64,000 bases of DNA from positions 372,001 to 436,000 of the forward strand of contig OZ260106.1 in NCBI GenBank assembly GCA_965284645.1, read 5' to 3'. Shown one piece after another: positions 8,460 to 17,481 of this stretch. A program made the position numbers and the translations under genes. Numbering within the stretch: position 1 is the stretch's first letter; each line of letters starts with the position of its first letter. The notes under the pieces are model-generated. The model was not told where the DNA came from, did no database searches, and saw only the letters and a program-made list of their open reading frames with translations. Origin of the DNA: JAIBAJ01 sp965284645. GTDB lineage: Bacteria; Bacteroidota; Bacteroidia; JAIBAJ01.

Positions 8460-10070
8460 ATGTCGGCCAAAGGCATTTCATTTCGTAAAAGCGGACTGTT
8501 TGATAGTTTAATTATTGATTTTGTAGAAGGCCAAAAAACAGCTCTTGAATTTGCCGGCCTGCCTATGGAAGCCGATTCAATTCTTGAAAAAGCAAAAGAA
8601 AGAACTACTTTACCGATCAACCGACAAGCTTTAGTTTCGTCCTTGAAGGAAGCTTATTCAGGCAAAGAAAGGGAATTCCCTTTGGCTGTGGCGCAAATTG
8701 AAAGACTTTCCCAGTCCAATAGCTTTACTATTACCACTGGTCACCAACTTTGTTTGTTTACCGGGCCTTTGTATTTCATTTATAAAATCTTTTCCGTTAT
8801 TAAATTGGCCAAACAGATGGAGGAAAAGGCCAAAGAAAAAGGATTGGATTACCAGTTTGTACCTATTTACTGGATGCATACCGAAGACCATGACCTGGCC
8901 GAAATAAACCATTTCTACCTCTTTGGAAAAAAAATAGAATGGCAACCCCTGGAAAAAGGAATGGCAGGAACTATTTCTACCCAAGGTTTGGAAAAGCTAT
9001 TTAATGAGTTAGAAACCTTGTTTGGCACTTCTAGTCTTGGCCTTGAAATAGCAGCGTTTTTTAAAAGGATCTATTTAGAAAATCAAAACCTAGCGGCTGC
9101 CACCTTCCAACTAGCCAACGAACTGTTTGCCGAATATGGTTTAGTGGTTTTGGATCCTAGGGCCAATCAGCTGAAAGCACAGTTTAGCTCTTACCTTAAA
9201 CATGATATTTTTCAAGGACAAAATGCAACTTTGGTAGAAGCTACCAATAGGCAACTGGAGGAAAAGGGCTATAAATCCATGGTAAATCCGCGAGAAATCA
9301 ATGTTTTTTATACTGGTGATGGTTTTAGAGAGCGCTTGGTAAAGGAAGGCAATGACTATTTAGTGCTAAATACCTCGTTTCGTTTTACCAAAACAGAATT
9401 GGAAACAGAGTTGGATTCACACCCCGAACGGTTTAGTCCAAATGTAGTGCTTCGGCCCATGTTCCAAGAATTTATTTTGCCCAATGTGGCCTATGTTGGC
9501 GGAGCCGGTGAATTGGCTTATTGGATGCAGTACCGCTCTATGTTTCAGGCAAATGGCATTAGCTACCCAGTTTTGTGGCTTCGAAATTCCCTTGTTTGGA
9601 TGGATCAAGGCATTGCAGCCCGCCTTTCCCGCCTAGGTTTAGCCCCGGAGGATCTTTTCCTGGAGGAAGAGCGTTTAGTTAAGCAGTTTGTAGCTCTCAA
9701 TACGGATGTACTCGATTTGGAGGATATTAAAGCTGGTATGCGTCCTTGGTTGGATAAGGCCATTGCCTTAGCTGCTGAAACCGATAAAAGTTTGGAAGGT
9801 GCTGCCAGAGCGGAGGTTCAAAAAATAATCAATGGCTTAGAAAACCTGGAAAGCAAAATGATTCGGTCGTCAAAAGTAAAACTTGAAACCCAAATCAATC
9901 AAATCAAAAAGCTGAAGGAAAAGCTCTTTCCTAAAGGGGTCCTTCACGAACGTCAAGACAATTTCAGCAATTTCTACTTGCAATACGGAAAGGACTGGTT
10001 TACAACCGTATATAACACGATTCAACCCTTTGAAAAAGAGCTAAAAATCTGGGTAGATGGGGAAGTTTAA
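8460..10070 (+). CDS. bshC: Bacillithiol biosynthesis cysteine-adding enzyme BshC
   Basis: The cytoplasmic enzyme proposed to add cysteine to glucosaminyl-malate in the last step of bacillithiol synthesis. The 536-residue length is normal for BshC. Diagnostic segments are TTGHQLCLFTGPLYFIYKI near residue 100, the nucleotide-binding-like VPIYWMHTEDHDLAEI near residue 140, LRPMFQEFILPNVAYVGGAGELAYW near residue 325, and a C-terminal coiled coil typical of the family. bshA and bshB are not in the window. The presence of BshC implies bacillithiol as a low-molecular-weight thiol, relevant to the thiol/sulfur stress operon at 48-52 kb. It ends 1 nt from the convergent histidine kinase gene. Confidence 0.95.
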   Translation: MSAKGISFRKSGLFDSLIIDFVEGQKTALEFAGLPMEADSILEKAKERTTLPINRQALVSSLKEAYSGKEREFPLAVAQIERLSQSNSFTITTGHQLCLFTGPLYFIYKIFSVIKLAKQMEEKAKEKGLDYQFVPIYWMHTEDHDLAEINHFYLFGKKIEWQPLEKGMAGTISTQGLEKLFNELETLFGTSSLGLEIAAFFKRIYLENQNLAAATFQLANELFAEYGLVVLDPRANQLKAQFSSYLKHDIFQGQNATLVEATNRQLEEKGYKSMVNPREINVFYTGDGFRERLVKEGNDYLVLNTSFRFTKTELETELDSHPERFSPNVVLRPMFQEFILPNVAYVGGAGELAYWMQYRSMFQANGISYPVLWLRNSLVWMDQGIAARLSRLGLAPEDLFLEEERLVKQFVALNTDVLDLEDIKAGMRPWLDKAIALAAETDKSLEGAARAEVQKIINGLENLESKMIRSSKVKLETQINQIKKLKEKLFPKGVLHERQDNFSNFYLQYGKDWFTTVYNTIQPFEKELKIWVDGEV

Positions 10071-10071
10071 G

Positions 10072-11337
10072 CTATCCTTTTGTCCGTAAACAAAGCTCAA
10101 AGGTGCTCCCTTTTCCAGGTACACTTTCAATCAGTTTTACATATCCATGGTGAGCCTTGGCAATAAGCTTTACATAGTTTAGTCCAAGCCCAAAGCCCTT
10201 AACTTTATGGATATTCCCTGTTGAAACGCGGTAGAACTTATTAAAGATATGTTTTTGCGCATCCTTGCTCATTCCTATGCCATTGTCTTTGATTTGGATA
10301 TGCAGATACTTTTTTGAATTGAACGACTTAATCTCGATTTTTGGGTCTTCCACACTGTACTTGATAGCATTATCGAGTAGGTTGTAAATAACATTGGTCA
10401 AGTGCACTTTATCGGCTTGTAGTATATGATTGGGTGCTTGTAATTGACACGATATCGAACCTTTCCTATCGTTTAAAAGCAATTCCATACTTTGGGCCGA
10501 ATGTTCAATAACCTCGTGAATATCCAATTCCACCAAATTCAATTTCACTTCCCTATCATAAGCCGACATTTGCAGCAAACGCTCCACCATATTGCGCAAT
10601 CGGGTGGTTTCTTCGGTAATGATTGAAGCATACCTCGATATACGATCTGGGTCGTTTTGAACACCCGGTTTGGCCAACATCTCACCGGTAATGCTAATCG
10701 TCGAAACCGGCGTCTTAAACTCATGGGTCATGTTATTGATAAAGTCGTTTCGGATTTCACTGAGTTTTTTTTGCCTTAGAATTACACTCATCGAATATCC
10801 AAAAAAGGCTACTACCAATAGCAATACGCCGGAACTAAACCACCAAATCCCCATTTCCCCAATTAAAAACCTGGATTTATTAGGAAAATAAACCCCAAAG
10901 TAGTGATTGTCCTTGTCCCACTTAGGAGGCTCCACCGTTTCAGGGGCATTTTCACCGGCCTTATGGGGAATGTACTTACTGAAAACGATTTTACTGGTAA
11001 AACAATCATAAATTACATATTCGAAATCTTCGTTGATATTCCGTCTGTCAAACTCCATTTTCAAGAGTCGCTCTAAAAGATACGGGTGAAGCGAATCATT
11101 CATACTTACCACGAAGTAATTCGAACTAACCTGGGTAACCTGCTGGTATGGCCTTTCTTCCTTGTTCATGATACTTATTACGTTGGCAACCCTTCTCAAA
11201 GCCAAATTTACACGGTCGTTAAACTCTCTGTCTTCAAAGCTAAATGCATTTTTTAGCCAAAAAACCTGAAGCGTCAAAACCCCTAAAATTGAAACTACCC
11301 CTAAGAAAATGAAAACACGCAAGGTTCTTCTACTCAT
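10072..11337 (-). CDS. Membrane sensor histidine kinase
   Basis: A two-component sensor kinase of 421 residues. An N-terminal helix (VFIFLGVVSILGVLTLQVFWL) and a second one (WWFSSGVLLLVVAFFGYSM) flank a periplasmic sensor region of ~140 residues without recognisable domain. The HisKA H-box is HEFKTPVSTI, with the phospho-accepting His near residue 204. The ATPase part has the N-box NVIYNLLDNAIKYS, G1 DNGIGM and G2 GFGLGLNY. The start at 11337 (MSRRTLRVFIF) is preferred over the upstream in-frame ATG at 11382, because a TATCTTCG -7 box lies between them at 11355-11362. No response regulator is adjacent, so this is an orphan within the window. Confidence 0.92.
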   Translation of the reverse strand: MSRRTLRVFIFLGVVSILGVLTLQVFWLKNAFSFEDREFNDRVNLALRRVANVISIMNKEERPYQQVTQVSSNYFVVSMNDSLHPYLLERLLKMEFDRRNINEDFEYVIYDCFTSKIVFSKYIPHKAGENAPETVEPPKWDKDNHYFGVYFPNKSRFLIGEMGIWWFSSGVLLLVVAFFGYSMSVILRQKKLSEIRNDFINNMTHEFKTPVSTISITGEMLAKPGVQNDPDRISRYASIITEETTRLRNMVERLLQMSAYDREVKLNLVELDIHEVIEHSAQSMELLLNDRKGSISCQLQAPNHILQADKVHLTNVIYNLLDNAIKYSVEDPKIEIKSFNSKKYLHIQIKDNGIGMSKDAQKHIFNKFYRVSTGNIHKVKGFGLGLNYVKLIAKAHHGYVKLIESVPGKGSTFELCLRTKG

Positions 11338-11354
11338 AACTTTTAAAATCTGAG

Positions 11355-11362
11355 CGAAGATA
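11355..11362 (-). promoter_or_regulatory. -7 box TATCTTCG upstream of histidine kinase
   Basis: The minus-strand TATCTTCG, a TTCG variant of the Bacteroidota -7 box, lies 17 nt before the ATG at 11337. It falls downstream of the alternative ATG at 11382, so it supports the shorter protein. Confidence 0.5.
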
Positions 11363-11522
11363 GGCAAATTGAAAAAAGGCAATTCTTAATGAATTTTAAG
11401 AAAATCGCTAGGAATAGACTTGACTATTCAAAAAGGGTGTTAATTATTTTCCCAATGGCTCCAATTTTCTTGTTTGTATTTCAATTCAATTTGCATTTCC
11501 ATTTATAATTTTTTCCTTTTTT

Positions 11523-12059
11523 ATGTTAAGCCCAACCACTCAATTACCTGAAATCATTTCCAACTCCATTCTCCTAATCCGCAATCAAAAGGTAATGTTG
11601 GATTCAGAACTAGCTAAACTTTATAGTGTACCAACCAAGCGCCTCAACGAACAAGTAAAAAGGAATTTGGAGCGTTTTCCAGAAGACTTTATGTTTCAAT
11701 TGTCTGAAAATGAATGGCAAAACTTGAGGTCGCAAAATGCGACTTCAAGTTTTGTTGAAACAGATTGGGGAGGGCGACGAACCTTGCCTTACGCATTTAC
11801 AGAACAAGGCATTTCCATGTTATCCTCTGTGTTGTCTAGTCCTACAGCTATTCAAGTGAATATTGCCATCATGCGGGTATTTGTCAATATTCGAAATTGG
11901 ACATTAAATTATAAAGACCTCACCGATCAAATCCATGAAATCAATCAGCATCAGTTTGAACAGGACATGCAAATTCAACAAATTTATGAAACGATTGATG
12001 CATTGATCAAACCTACCTATTCTGAGCGTAAACAAATTGGTTTTAAACGGGAAAGCTGA
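11523..12059 (+). CDS. ORF6N domain-containing protein
   Basis: A 178-residue protein. Residues ~10-95 form an ORF6N domain (VMLDSELAKLYSVPTKRLNEQVKRN, FPEDFMFQL, GGRRTLPYAFTEQGISMLSSVL), a domain of phage and bacterial antirepressor-type DNA-binding proteins. The C-terminal half is a helical coiled segment ending in RKQIGFKRES, also usual for chromosomal Bacteroidota copies. No integrase, phage structural gene or att-like repeat lies nearby, so there is no sign of a prophage. Function is presumably DNA-related regulation; target unknown. Confidence 0.88.
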   Translation: MLSPTTQLPEIISNSILLIRNQKVMLDSELAKLYSVPTKRLNEQVKRNLERFPEDFMFQLSENEWQNLRSQNATSSFVETDWGGRRTLPYAFTEQGISMLSSVLSSPTAIQVNIAIMRVFVNIRNWTLNYKDLTDQIHEINQHQFEQDMQIQQIYETIDALIKPTYSERKQIGFKRES

Positions 12060-12238
12060 ATAGCCAAGTTTAACCATATTCTGCCCGTGAAAGACCAAAA
12101 CATTCAAGAAGTTGTCAATCAAGCTAAACCCAACAAATGCAAGCAGGTCAATTCTCTTGGGAATTTTACAGACGATTTCTTTGTTCATCAATGCTTTACA
12201 AAAACGAATTGGTTTAGAAGTACATTTTTGAATATTAG

Positions 12239-12445
12239 TTTTTGGCGGGCCCCCAACCGCCATAACCATTCTACCGCTGTTTAAGCCTTTACAAGGGCGG
12301 TTGGGTCAGGCTTTCGCTAATACTCCTCAGCCTGTAGCCCCCTAAAATGCATGGGGCTGCAGGCTTGCGGGGTATCACGCTCTATCCTTGCCCGACACCT
12401 CCGCATAACCTTGTACTGAAGCTGGGCCTTTGCATTTCACCCCAG
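12239..12445 (+). repeat. Structured intergenic element S3
   Basis: S-family copy about 180 nt after the ORF6N stop. P2 is CCCAACCGCC 12252-12261 with GGCGGTTGGG 12296-12305 (perfect). P3a is ATACTCC 12320-12326 with GGGGTAT 12369-12375. The apical hairpin P3b pairs GCCTGTAGCCCC with GGGGCTGCAGGC. It closely resembles S6 and the reverse copy S10. Confidence 0.8.
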
Positions 12446-12485
12446 TGTGGTCAAATGGAAAGACAAATACAACTAACCCCCAATT

Positions 12486-12638
12486 AACCCAAATTAATCA
12501 ATAGGAGGATTTAATAATCCGAACTACTTGATTTAGTTGGGTTTAACCCGATTTAGCAGTTGTTATCAATTTGGCCATACAAATTGATTTACAACTGGTT
12601 AATCGTTTACTCATTTCTAATGCGTAATCTGGGATTAA
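12486..12638 (+). repeat. MITE-like element A, copy 1 (tandem with copy 2)
   Basis: A noncoding element of ~155 bp beginning AACCCAAATTAATC and ending AATCTGGGATTAA. Inside lie AACCCAA/TTGGGTT arms, GGATTTAATAATCC, and a long hairpin in which CAGTTGT and ATCAATTTG pair with CAAATTGAT and ACAACTG. It is immediately followed by a second copy. Other copies lie at 17003, 23558, 36912 and 52188. Confidence 0.75.
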
Positions 12639-12806
12639 CCCAAAATAATCAATAGCAGGATTTAATAATCCGAACTACTTGATTTAGTTGGGTTTAACCC
12701 TCCCGAAGAAATTTTTGGATAGCAGTTTTTATCAATTTGGAAAAAAAATTTATTTACAACTGGTTAACCGTTTATGCATTTCCATTGCATAATCTGGGAT
12801 TAACCC
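12636..12806 (+). repeat. MITE-like element A, copy 2
   Basis: A second, tandem copy of element A in the same orientation, with more sequence drift. For example, the central hairpin has an A-run replacing GCCATAC. It shares the junction TTAACCC with copy 1. Confidence 0.72.
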
Positions 12807-12891
12807 CAATAAAAAATGTGAGCGCTCTTTAGAAATTTGGGTTAAAAAAATCCAAAATTCATACTAGTCTTCTCTGCCTTTGGATTCTTGC

Positions 12892-12899
12892 TACTTTTG
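12892..12899 (+). promoter_or_regulatory. -7 box TACTTTTG upstream of ABC transporter
   Basis: A perfect TAnnTTTG match 9 nt before the ATG at 12909, implying a very short or absent leader. It supports the ATG at 12909 over the upstream TTG at 12888. Confidence 0.55.
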
Positions 12900-12908
12900 C
12901 GCCCTCCT

Positions 12909-14699
12909 ATGAAGGCATTGTGGACGCTCAACAAGTATTTTGTCAAATATTGGCTTAGGCTTTCATGCGGAATTCTGTTTGTTGTCCTCTCCAACATTTT
13001 CTCGATTTATCCAGCACGTGTGGTTCGGTATGCTGTTGACCTCGTCATCGAAACAGCTAGTGTAGCTAAATCCTTCAAAGAATTCAACCTAAACAATGAG
13101 TTCCTAGAAATATTCTCTACAGCCCTAATCATCTGTGGAATCCTCTTGTTGTCTATGGCCCTCATGAAGGGTATTTTCATGTTCCTCATGCGTCAAACCT
13201 TAATCGTGATGAGCCGCTTGATCGAATACGACATGAAGAACGACATCTATGCCCATTACCAAAAACTTAGCTTATCGTTTTACAAATTAAACAGCACTGG
13301 CGACTTGATGAACCGCATAAGTGAGGATGTCAGCCGCACGCGTATGTATATCGGTCCGGCCATAATGTATACAGCAAACCTCGCAGCCACCATTGTTATT
13401 GTGCTCTATTGCATGTTTTCGGTGAATGTGGAACTTACCTTATATGCGCTACTCCCTTTGCCTATTATGTCTATCCTTATTTATTGGGTAAGCCAAAAAA
13501 TCAATTTGCAGAGTGAAAGGGTTCAGGCCATGTTGAGTACCATCAGTTCCAATGTGCAACAGGCCTTCTCTGGTATTCGAATTATCAAAGCCTATAACCG
13601 TGAAGATGCTTACATAAAGCATTTTGCTAATGAAAGTGAGGCCTACAAAAAGGAATCGATGCAGCTGGCCTATATCAATTCTTTGTTCTTCCCTGTAATG
13701 ATGGTTTTAATTGGCTTAAGCACCATTCTAACCATTTCAATTGGTGGTAAACAGGTTATTTCAGGCGAAATCAGCCAGGGAAATATTGCTGAATTCATTG
13801 TTTATATAAACATGCTCACTTGGCCCTTCGCCTCCATTGGATGGGTAAGCAGCATTGTTCAAAGAGCAGCAGCTTCCCAACAACGCATCAATGAGTTTCT
13901 TTTAACCAAACCCGAAATCCAAAACCAAAACCTTTCTCCACAAACTATTCAAGGTAAAATCGAATTCAAAAACGTTAGCTTTGTTTATCCCGAAAGTGGC
14001 ATAAAAGCATTGGACCAAGTTAATTTTTCAATTGAACCTGGACAAACTTTGGCCATCTTAGGACGAACCGGCAGCGGAAAAAGTACCATCGCCTCCCTCC
14101 TTCTTCGCCTTTTCGACACCAAAGAAGGTGAAGTGCTGGTGGATGATAATAATGTTCGCTCCATTAACCTGGATGTGCTTCGCCACCAAACGGGTTACGT
14201 TCCCCAAGAGGTTTTCCTTTTCAGCGACACTATTGCCAACAATATTGCCTTCGGTTTAAAGGAAAAATCCAATCAAACCCTTATCGAACAAGCCGCCAAG
14301 GATGCTGATATTTACGACAATATTGCGGCCTTCCCCCAAGGCTTTGAAACAGTGGTGGGCGAAAGGGGCATCACGCTTTCGGGCGGACAAAAGCAAAGGG
14401 TGAGCATTGCAAGGGCCATTATCCGTAATCCTAAAATCCTCCTGTTCGATGATTGCTTATCGGCGGTGGATACCCAAACCGAAGAAAACATTCTCGCCAA
14501 CCTAAAGCGAATCATGAAGGGTAAAACCAGCATCATAATTAGTCACCGGGTTAGCTCGGTAAAAGATGCCGACAAAATCATTGTACTCGACCAAGGTAAA
14601 ATTGTGGAAGAAGGCAACCACCAAAGCCTAATGCTTGCCAAAGGAAACTACTTCGACCTTTACCAAAAACAAATTCGAGAGGAAGGTAAAACCACATAA
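12909..14699 (+). CDS. ABC transporter, fused permease and ATPase (ABCB/MsbA-like exporter half)
   Basis: An inner-membrane exporter half-transporter of 596 residues. An N-terminal domain of six membrane helices (ABC_membrane type, residues ~15-310) is followed by an ATPase domain (~340-590). Motifs seen: Walker A GRTGSGKST, Q-loop TGYVPQEVFLF, signature LSGGQKQRVSIARAI, Walker B ILLFDD, switch His in IISHRVSS. Walker B is followed by Asp rather than the usual catalytic Glu (LLFDDCLSAVD). That substitution is typical of the degenerate site in heterodimeric exporters, but no partner gene is adjacent. The start ATG was chosen because the -7 box sits just upstream. Substrate unknown. Confidence 0.93.
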   Translation: MKALWTLNKYFVKYWLRLSCGILFVVLSNIFSIYPARVVRYAVDLVIETASVAKSFKEFNLNNEFLEIFSTALIICGILLLSMALMKGIFMFLMRQTLIVMSRLIEYDMKNDIYAHYQKLSLSFYKLNSTGDLMNRISEDVSRTRMYIGPAIMYTANLAATIVIVLYCMFSVNVELTLYALLPLPIMSILIYWVSQKINLQSERVQAMLSTISSNVQQAFSGIRIIKAYNREDAYIKHFANESEAYKKESMQLAYINSLFFPVMMVLIGLSTILTISIGGKQVISGEISQGNIAEFIVYINMLTWPFASIGWVSSIVQRAAASQQRINEFLLTKPEIQNQNLSPQTIQGKIEFKNVSFVYPESGIKALDQVNFSIEPGQTLAILGRTGSGKSTIASLLLRLFDTKEGEVLVDDNNVRSINLDVLRHQTGYVPQEVFLFSDTIANNIAFGLKEKSNQTLIEQAAKDADIYDNIAAFPQGFETVVGERGITLSGGQKQRVSIARAIIRNPKILLFDDCLSAVDTQTEENILANLKRIMKGKTSIIISHRVSSVKDADKIIVLDQGKIVEEGNHQSLMLAKGNYFDLYQKQIREEGKTT

Positions 14700-14764
14700 A
14701 CCCTCCAAAATCGGACAAGTTTTAGCGCCCGATTATCTTTATTTGTGTTTTATGGGATAAACTT

Positions 14765-14772
14765 TACTTTTG
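14765..14772 (+). promoter_or_regulatory. -7 box TACTTTTG upstream of M13 peptidase
   Basis: A perfect TAnnTTTG match, 25 nt before the ATG at 14798. Confidence 0.55.
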
Positions 14773-14797
14773 CCCTCCTTCACAAAAATCCGCTTAC

Positions 14798-16840
14798 ATG
14801 AAATTGGAAAAAACTCTTGGACTAGCTGCGCTGTCGAGCTTGGTTCTTTTTTATTCGTTTACCCCAGACGGCAAAGACAAAAAAACCAACAAAGCCATTG
14901 ATTTGGCAAACATGGATAAATCCGTTCGTCCTCAGGATGATTTCTACGAATTTGCCAATGGAGGATGGTTAAAAAACAACCCCGTTCCTTCTACAGAAAG
15001 CAAATGGGGAAGCTTTTCTGCCCTTTTAGAAGAAAACCAAACCCGACTAAAAGGCATCTTGGAAGAAAACACCCAAAAGGCCAATGCTCCCGGTTCAAAC
15101 GGACAAAAAATCGGTGATTATTATTTCACCTATATGGATTCGGCTAAGAAAAATAAAGAAGGGGTTAAACCTCTTACCCGCTTTTTGCAACAGGTAGAAG
15201 AAATTAAATCCAACGACCAACTGATGGCCTATTTCGCTACTACCCAAATGAAAGGGGTGAAAGGTCTTTGGTCTTTCTATGTTTATGCCGACCCAAAAAG
15301 TTCCAGCGTAAATATTGCCCAAGCCAACCAAGGCGGATTGGGAATGCCCGATCGCGATTACTACCTTCGTAACGACCCAGATTCCAAATCACTTCAAGAG
15401 AAATACAAACAACTTTTAGTGAAAGATTTTGAATTGCTAGGCGATTCCAAAGAAAAAGCCGTTGCCAATGCAGATAAGGTTTATAACCTAGAAGTAGAAC
15501 TGGCAAAATCATCCATGACCAACGTAGAATTGCGTGACTTGGAAAAACAATACAACAAATGGAACCTTGCCGAACTTGATGCCAAATACCCAAACATTAA
15601 ATTCTCCAACTACCTAAAAGCCATAGGCTTGGGCGGAGCAAAGGAAGTTATCATCGGACAGCCTGAATTCTTCCAAAAAGCCAACGATCTTTTAATTTCC
15701 CAAAGTTTAGACAATTGGAAAGCCTATTTGCGTTGGAATATTATCACTTCGTTTTCTGATCAATTGAGCGACGAAGTTGCCCAAGTAAATTTCGATTTCT
15801 ATGGCACAGCACTTTCCGGACAAAAGAAAATGAAACCAAGATGGAAACGAGCCATTTCTGAAGTTGACCAAATGATGGGCGAAGCACTCGGACAATTGTT
15901 CGTTGCTAAATATTTCCCAGAAGAGTCCAAAAAGAAAGTGGATGAAATGGTAAACAACCTTATCACTGCATACCGTGAACGTATCAATGGTTTGGATTGG
16001 ATGAGCGCAGAAACAAAAGAAAAGGCTCAAAAGAAACTCAATACCATCATTAAAAAACTGGGATATCCTGACACTTGGAGAGATTATAGCAAACTGACTA
16101 TTGGCCGCAATTCCCACTTTGAAAACTATGTAAATGCAGTGGAATTCGAAATCAGACATAACTACGAAAAACTGCCCAAACCAGTTGACAAAATGGAATG
16201 GTTGATGAGCCCTCCTACGGTAAATGCCTATTACAACCCAACTAGCAACGAAATTACATTTCCTGCAGGTATTATGCAGCCTCCTTTCTACTTTTCCGGA
16301 GCAGACGATGCCGTAAACTATGCCGCTATTGGTGCCGTAATCGGACATGAATTGACCCATGGTTTTGACGACCAAGGTTCCCAATTTGATGAGGAAGGAA
16401 ATATGAAAGATTGGTGGACAGCCTCTGATAAAGAGAAGTTTTTATCCAAAACCAAAATGGTGGTTGAACAATTCAACGGCTATGTAGCTATCGACACCTT
16501 GCACATCAATGGTGAACTTACCTTGGGTGAAAACATTGCCGACTTAGGCGGTTTATCCATTTCTTACGCAGCATTCCAAAAAACAGCCCAAGCCAAAGAA
16601 GGCAAAGCCATCGATGGATTTACACCTAACCAACGCTTTTTCATTAGCTGGGCCCAAATCTGGAGAACCAATTTTACACCAGCTGCCATGAAAAAACAGG
16701 TGAATACCAATCCACACTCCCCAGGAAAATTCAGAGGCAATGGACCTTTGACCAACCTTCCGGAGTTTTATGAAGCCTTCGGTGTGAAAGAAGGTGATAA
16801 AATGTGGGTGGCACCTGAAAAACGCGCCAAAATCTGGTAA
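14798..16840 (+). CDS. M13 family metallopeptidase (neprilysin/PepO-like)
   Basis: A zinc endopeptidase of 680 residues, normal for bacterial PepO. An N-terminal hydrophobic segment (LGLAALSSLVLFYSF) acts as export signal or anchor. The peptidase N domain begins with MDKSVRPQDDFYEFANGGWL. The substrate-binding NAYYNP motif precedes zinc motif HELTH at residues 517-521 and the third-ligand motif ENIADLGGL about 60 residues later. C-terminal features RVNTNPHSP-like (QVNTNPHSPGKFR) and a final RAKIW are usual. It has its own -7 box and a clear terminator at 16857. It probably degrades small peptides in the periplasm. Confidence 0.95.
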   Translation: MKLEKTLGLAALSSLVLFYSFTPDGKDKKTNKAIDLANMDKSVRPQDDFYEFANGGWLKNNPVPSTESKWGSFSALLEENQTRLKGILEENTQKANAPGSNGQKIGDYYFTYMDSAKKNKEGVKPLTRFLQQVEEIKSNDQLMAYFATTQMKGVKGLWSFYVYADPKSSSVNIAQANQGGLGMPDRDYYLRNDPDSKSLQEKYKQLLVKDFELLGDSKEKAVANADKVYNLEVELAKSSMTNVELRDLEKQYNKWNLAELDAKYPNIKFSNYLKAIGLGGAKEVIIGQPEFFQKANDLLISQSLDNWKAYLRWNIITSFSDQLSDEVAQVNFDFYGTALSGQKKMKPRWKRAISEVDQMMGEALGQLFVAKYFPEESKKKVDEMVNNLITAYRERINGLDWMSAETKEKAQKKLNTIIKKLGYPDTWRDYSKLTIGRNSHFENYVNAVEFEIRHNYEKLPKPVDKMEWLMSPPTVNAYYNPTSNEITFPAGIMQPPFYFSGADDAVNYAAIGAVIGHELTHGFDDQGSQFDEEGNMKDWWTASDKEKFLSKTKMVVEQFNGYVAIDTLHINGELTLGENIADLGGLSISYAAFQKTAQAKEGKAIDGFTPNQRFFISWAQIWRTNFTPAAMKKQVNTNPHSPGKFRGNGPLTNLPEFYEAFGVKEGDKMWVAPEKRAKIW

Positions 16841-16856
16841 GCAAGCTATCCTTTCT

Positions 16857-16902
16857 AAAAAAACCCGAGTCTACCTCCAAACATGGTAAACTCGGGTTTT
16901 TT
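16857..16902 (+). terminator. Rho-independent terminator of the M13 peptidase gene
   Basis: The stem AAACCCGAGT 16861-16870 pairs with ACTCGGGTTT 16890-16899, separated by a ~19-nt loop and followed by a T run. It lies 17 nt after the stop codon. Confidence 0.85.
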
Positions 16903-16920
16903 ATTTTGGGAAAGGCTTGA

Positions 16921-17002
16921 ATTTAACCCAGAATCCGCATTAGAATTGCCTAACGATTTTGTAGTTTGAAGTAGTAAATTCTTCTATTGTAAATTTTAGG
17001 TT
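16921..17002. repeat. Degraded MITE-like fragment
   Basis: The fragment begins with TTTAACCCAGAATCCGCATTAGAATT, split here as TTTAACCCAG plus a diverged terminus. It resembles the end shared by elements A and B, then decays. It abuts element A copy 3. Confidence 0.4.
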
Positions 17003-17170
17003 GAACCCAGATTACGCATTAGAAATGCATAAACGATTAACCAGTTGTAAATCAATTTGTATGGCCAAATTGATAACAACTGCTATCCCGAAATTTCTTC
17101 GGGAGGGGTAAACCCAACTAAATCAAGTAGTTCGGATTAATAAATCCTCCTATTGATTAATTTGGGTTGA
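17003..17170 (-). repeat. MITE-like element A, copy 3
   Basis: A full copy in reverse orientation relative to copy 1. It starts AACCCAGATTACGC and ends TTAATTTGGGTT. The core includes the CCCGAAATTTCTTCGGG hairpin and the long ACAACTG-type hairpin, nearly identical to the copy at 23558. Confidence 0.78.
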
Positions 17171-17229
17171 AATGAAAAACTTCTCTGCAACCAGACATGG
17201 AAAACTGCAGCCCAATTTACAATTAAAAC

Positions 17230-17467
17230 CCAGGCACGGAGACCATCGGGCAACGATAGAGGCAGTGTAGCCCACAAGGCTGTGCAGGGCGGCACCATTT
17301 GGTAAAACCAGAACAAGGTGTAAAAGTTCATTTACAAAGAAAAAAAGGGAAATGGGTGAGGTGCCGCCCTGCACAGACTGAGGACTACCGCCGAAAGCGT
17401 GACCCGGCCGCCTGGCACACTCTTTTTTTCTTGGTACAATGGTTTTGGGCGGACGGGGGCCCGCCTA
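17230..17467 (-). repeat. Structured intergenic element S4 (long-loop variant)
   Basis: S-family copy on the minus strand, its 5' box starting about 15 nt after the S41 peptidase stop. P2 pairs 17403-17412 with 17448-17457 (one mismatch). P3a pairs 17382-17388 with 17267-17273. P3b is an exceptional perfect 16-bp inverted repeat, 17281-17296 with 17360-17375, enclosing a 63-nt loop. In other copies the loop is ~10 nt. Confidence 0.75.
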
Positions 17468-17481
17468 AGCATCCCTCAACA

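Noticed and set aside
11523..12059. ORF6N protein as a sign of a prophage
   Set aside because: No integrase, phage structural gene or attachment repeat nearby; chromosomal ORF6N genes are common in Bacteroidota.
12087..12284. Open frame after the ORF6N gene (and its antisense counterpart)
   Set aside because: It runs into element S3, has no start context and no protein features.
12486..12806. Element A tandem pair considered as a small RNA or riboswitch for the ABC gene
   Set aside because: The same sequence occurs in six unrelated gaps and in both orientations, so a dispersed repeat is the simpler explanation.
15707..16384. 225-codon minus-strand frame opposite the M13 peptidase
   Set aside because: Antisense to conserved catalytic sequence; no recognisable protein features.
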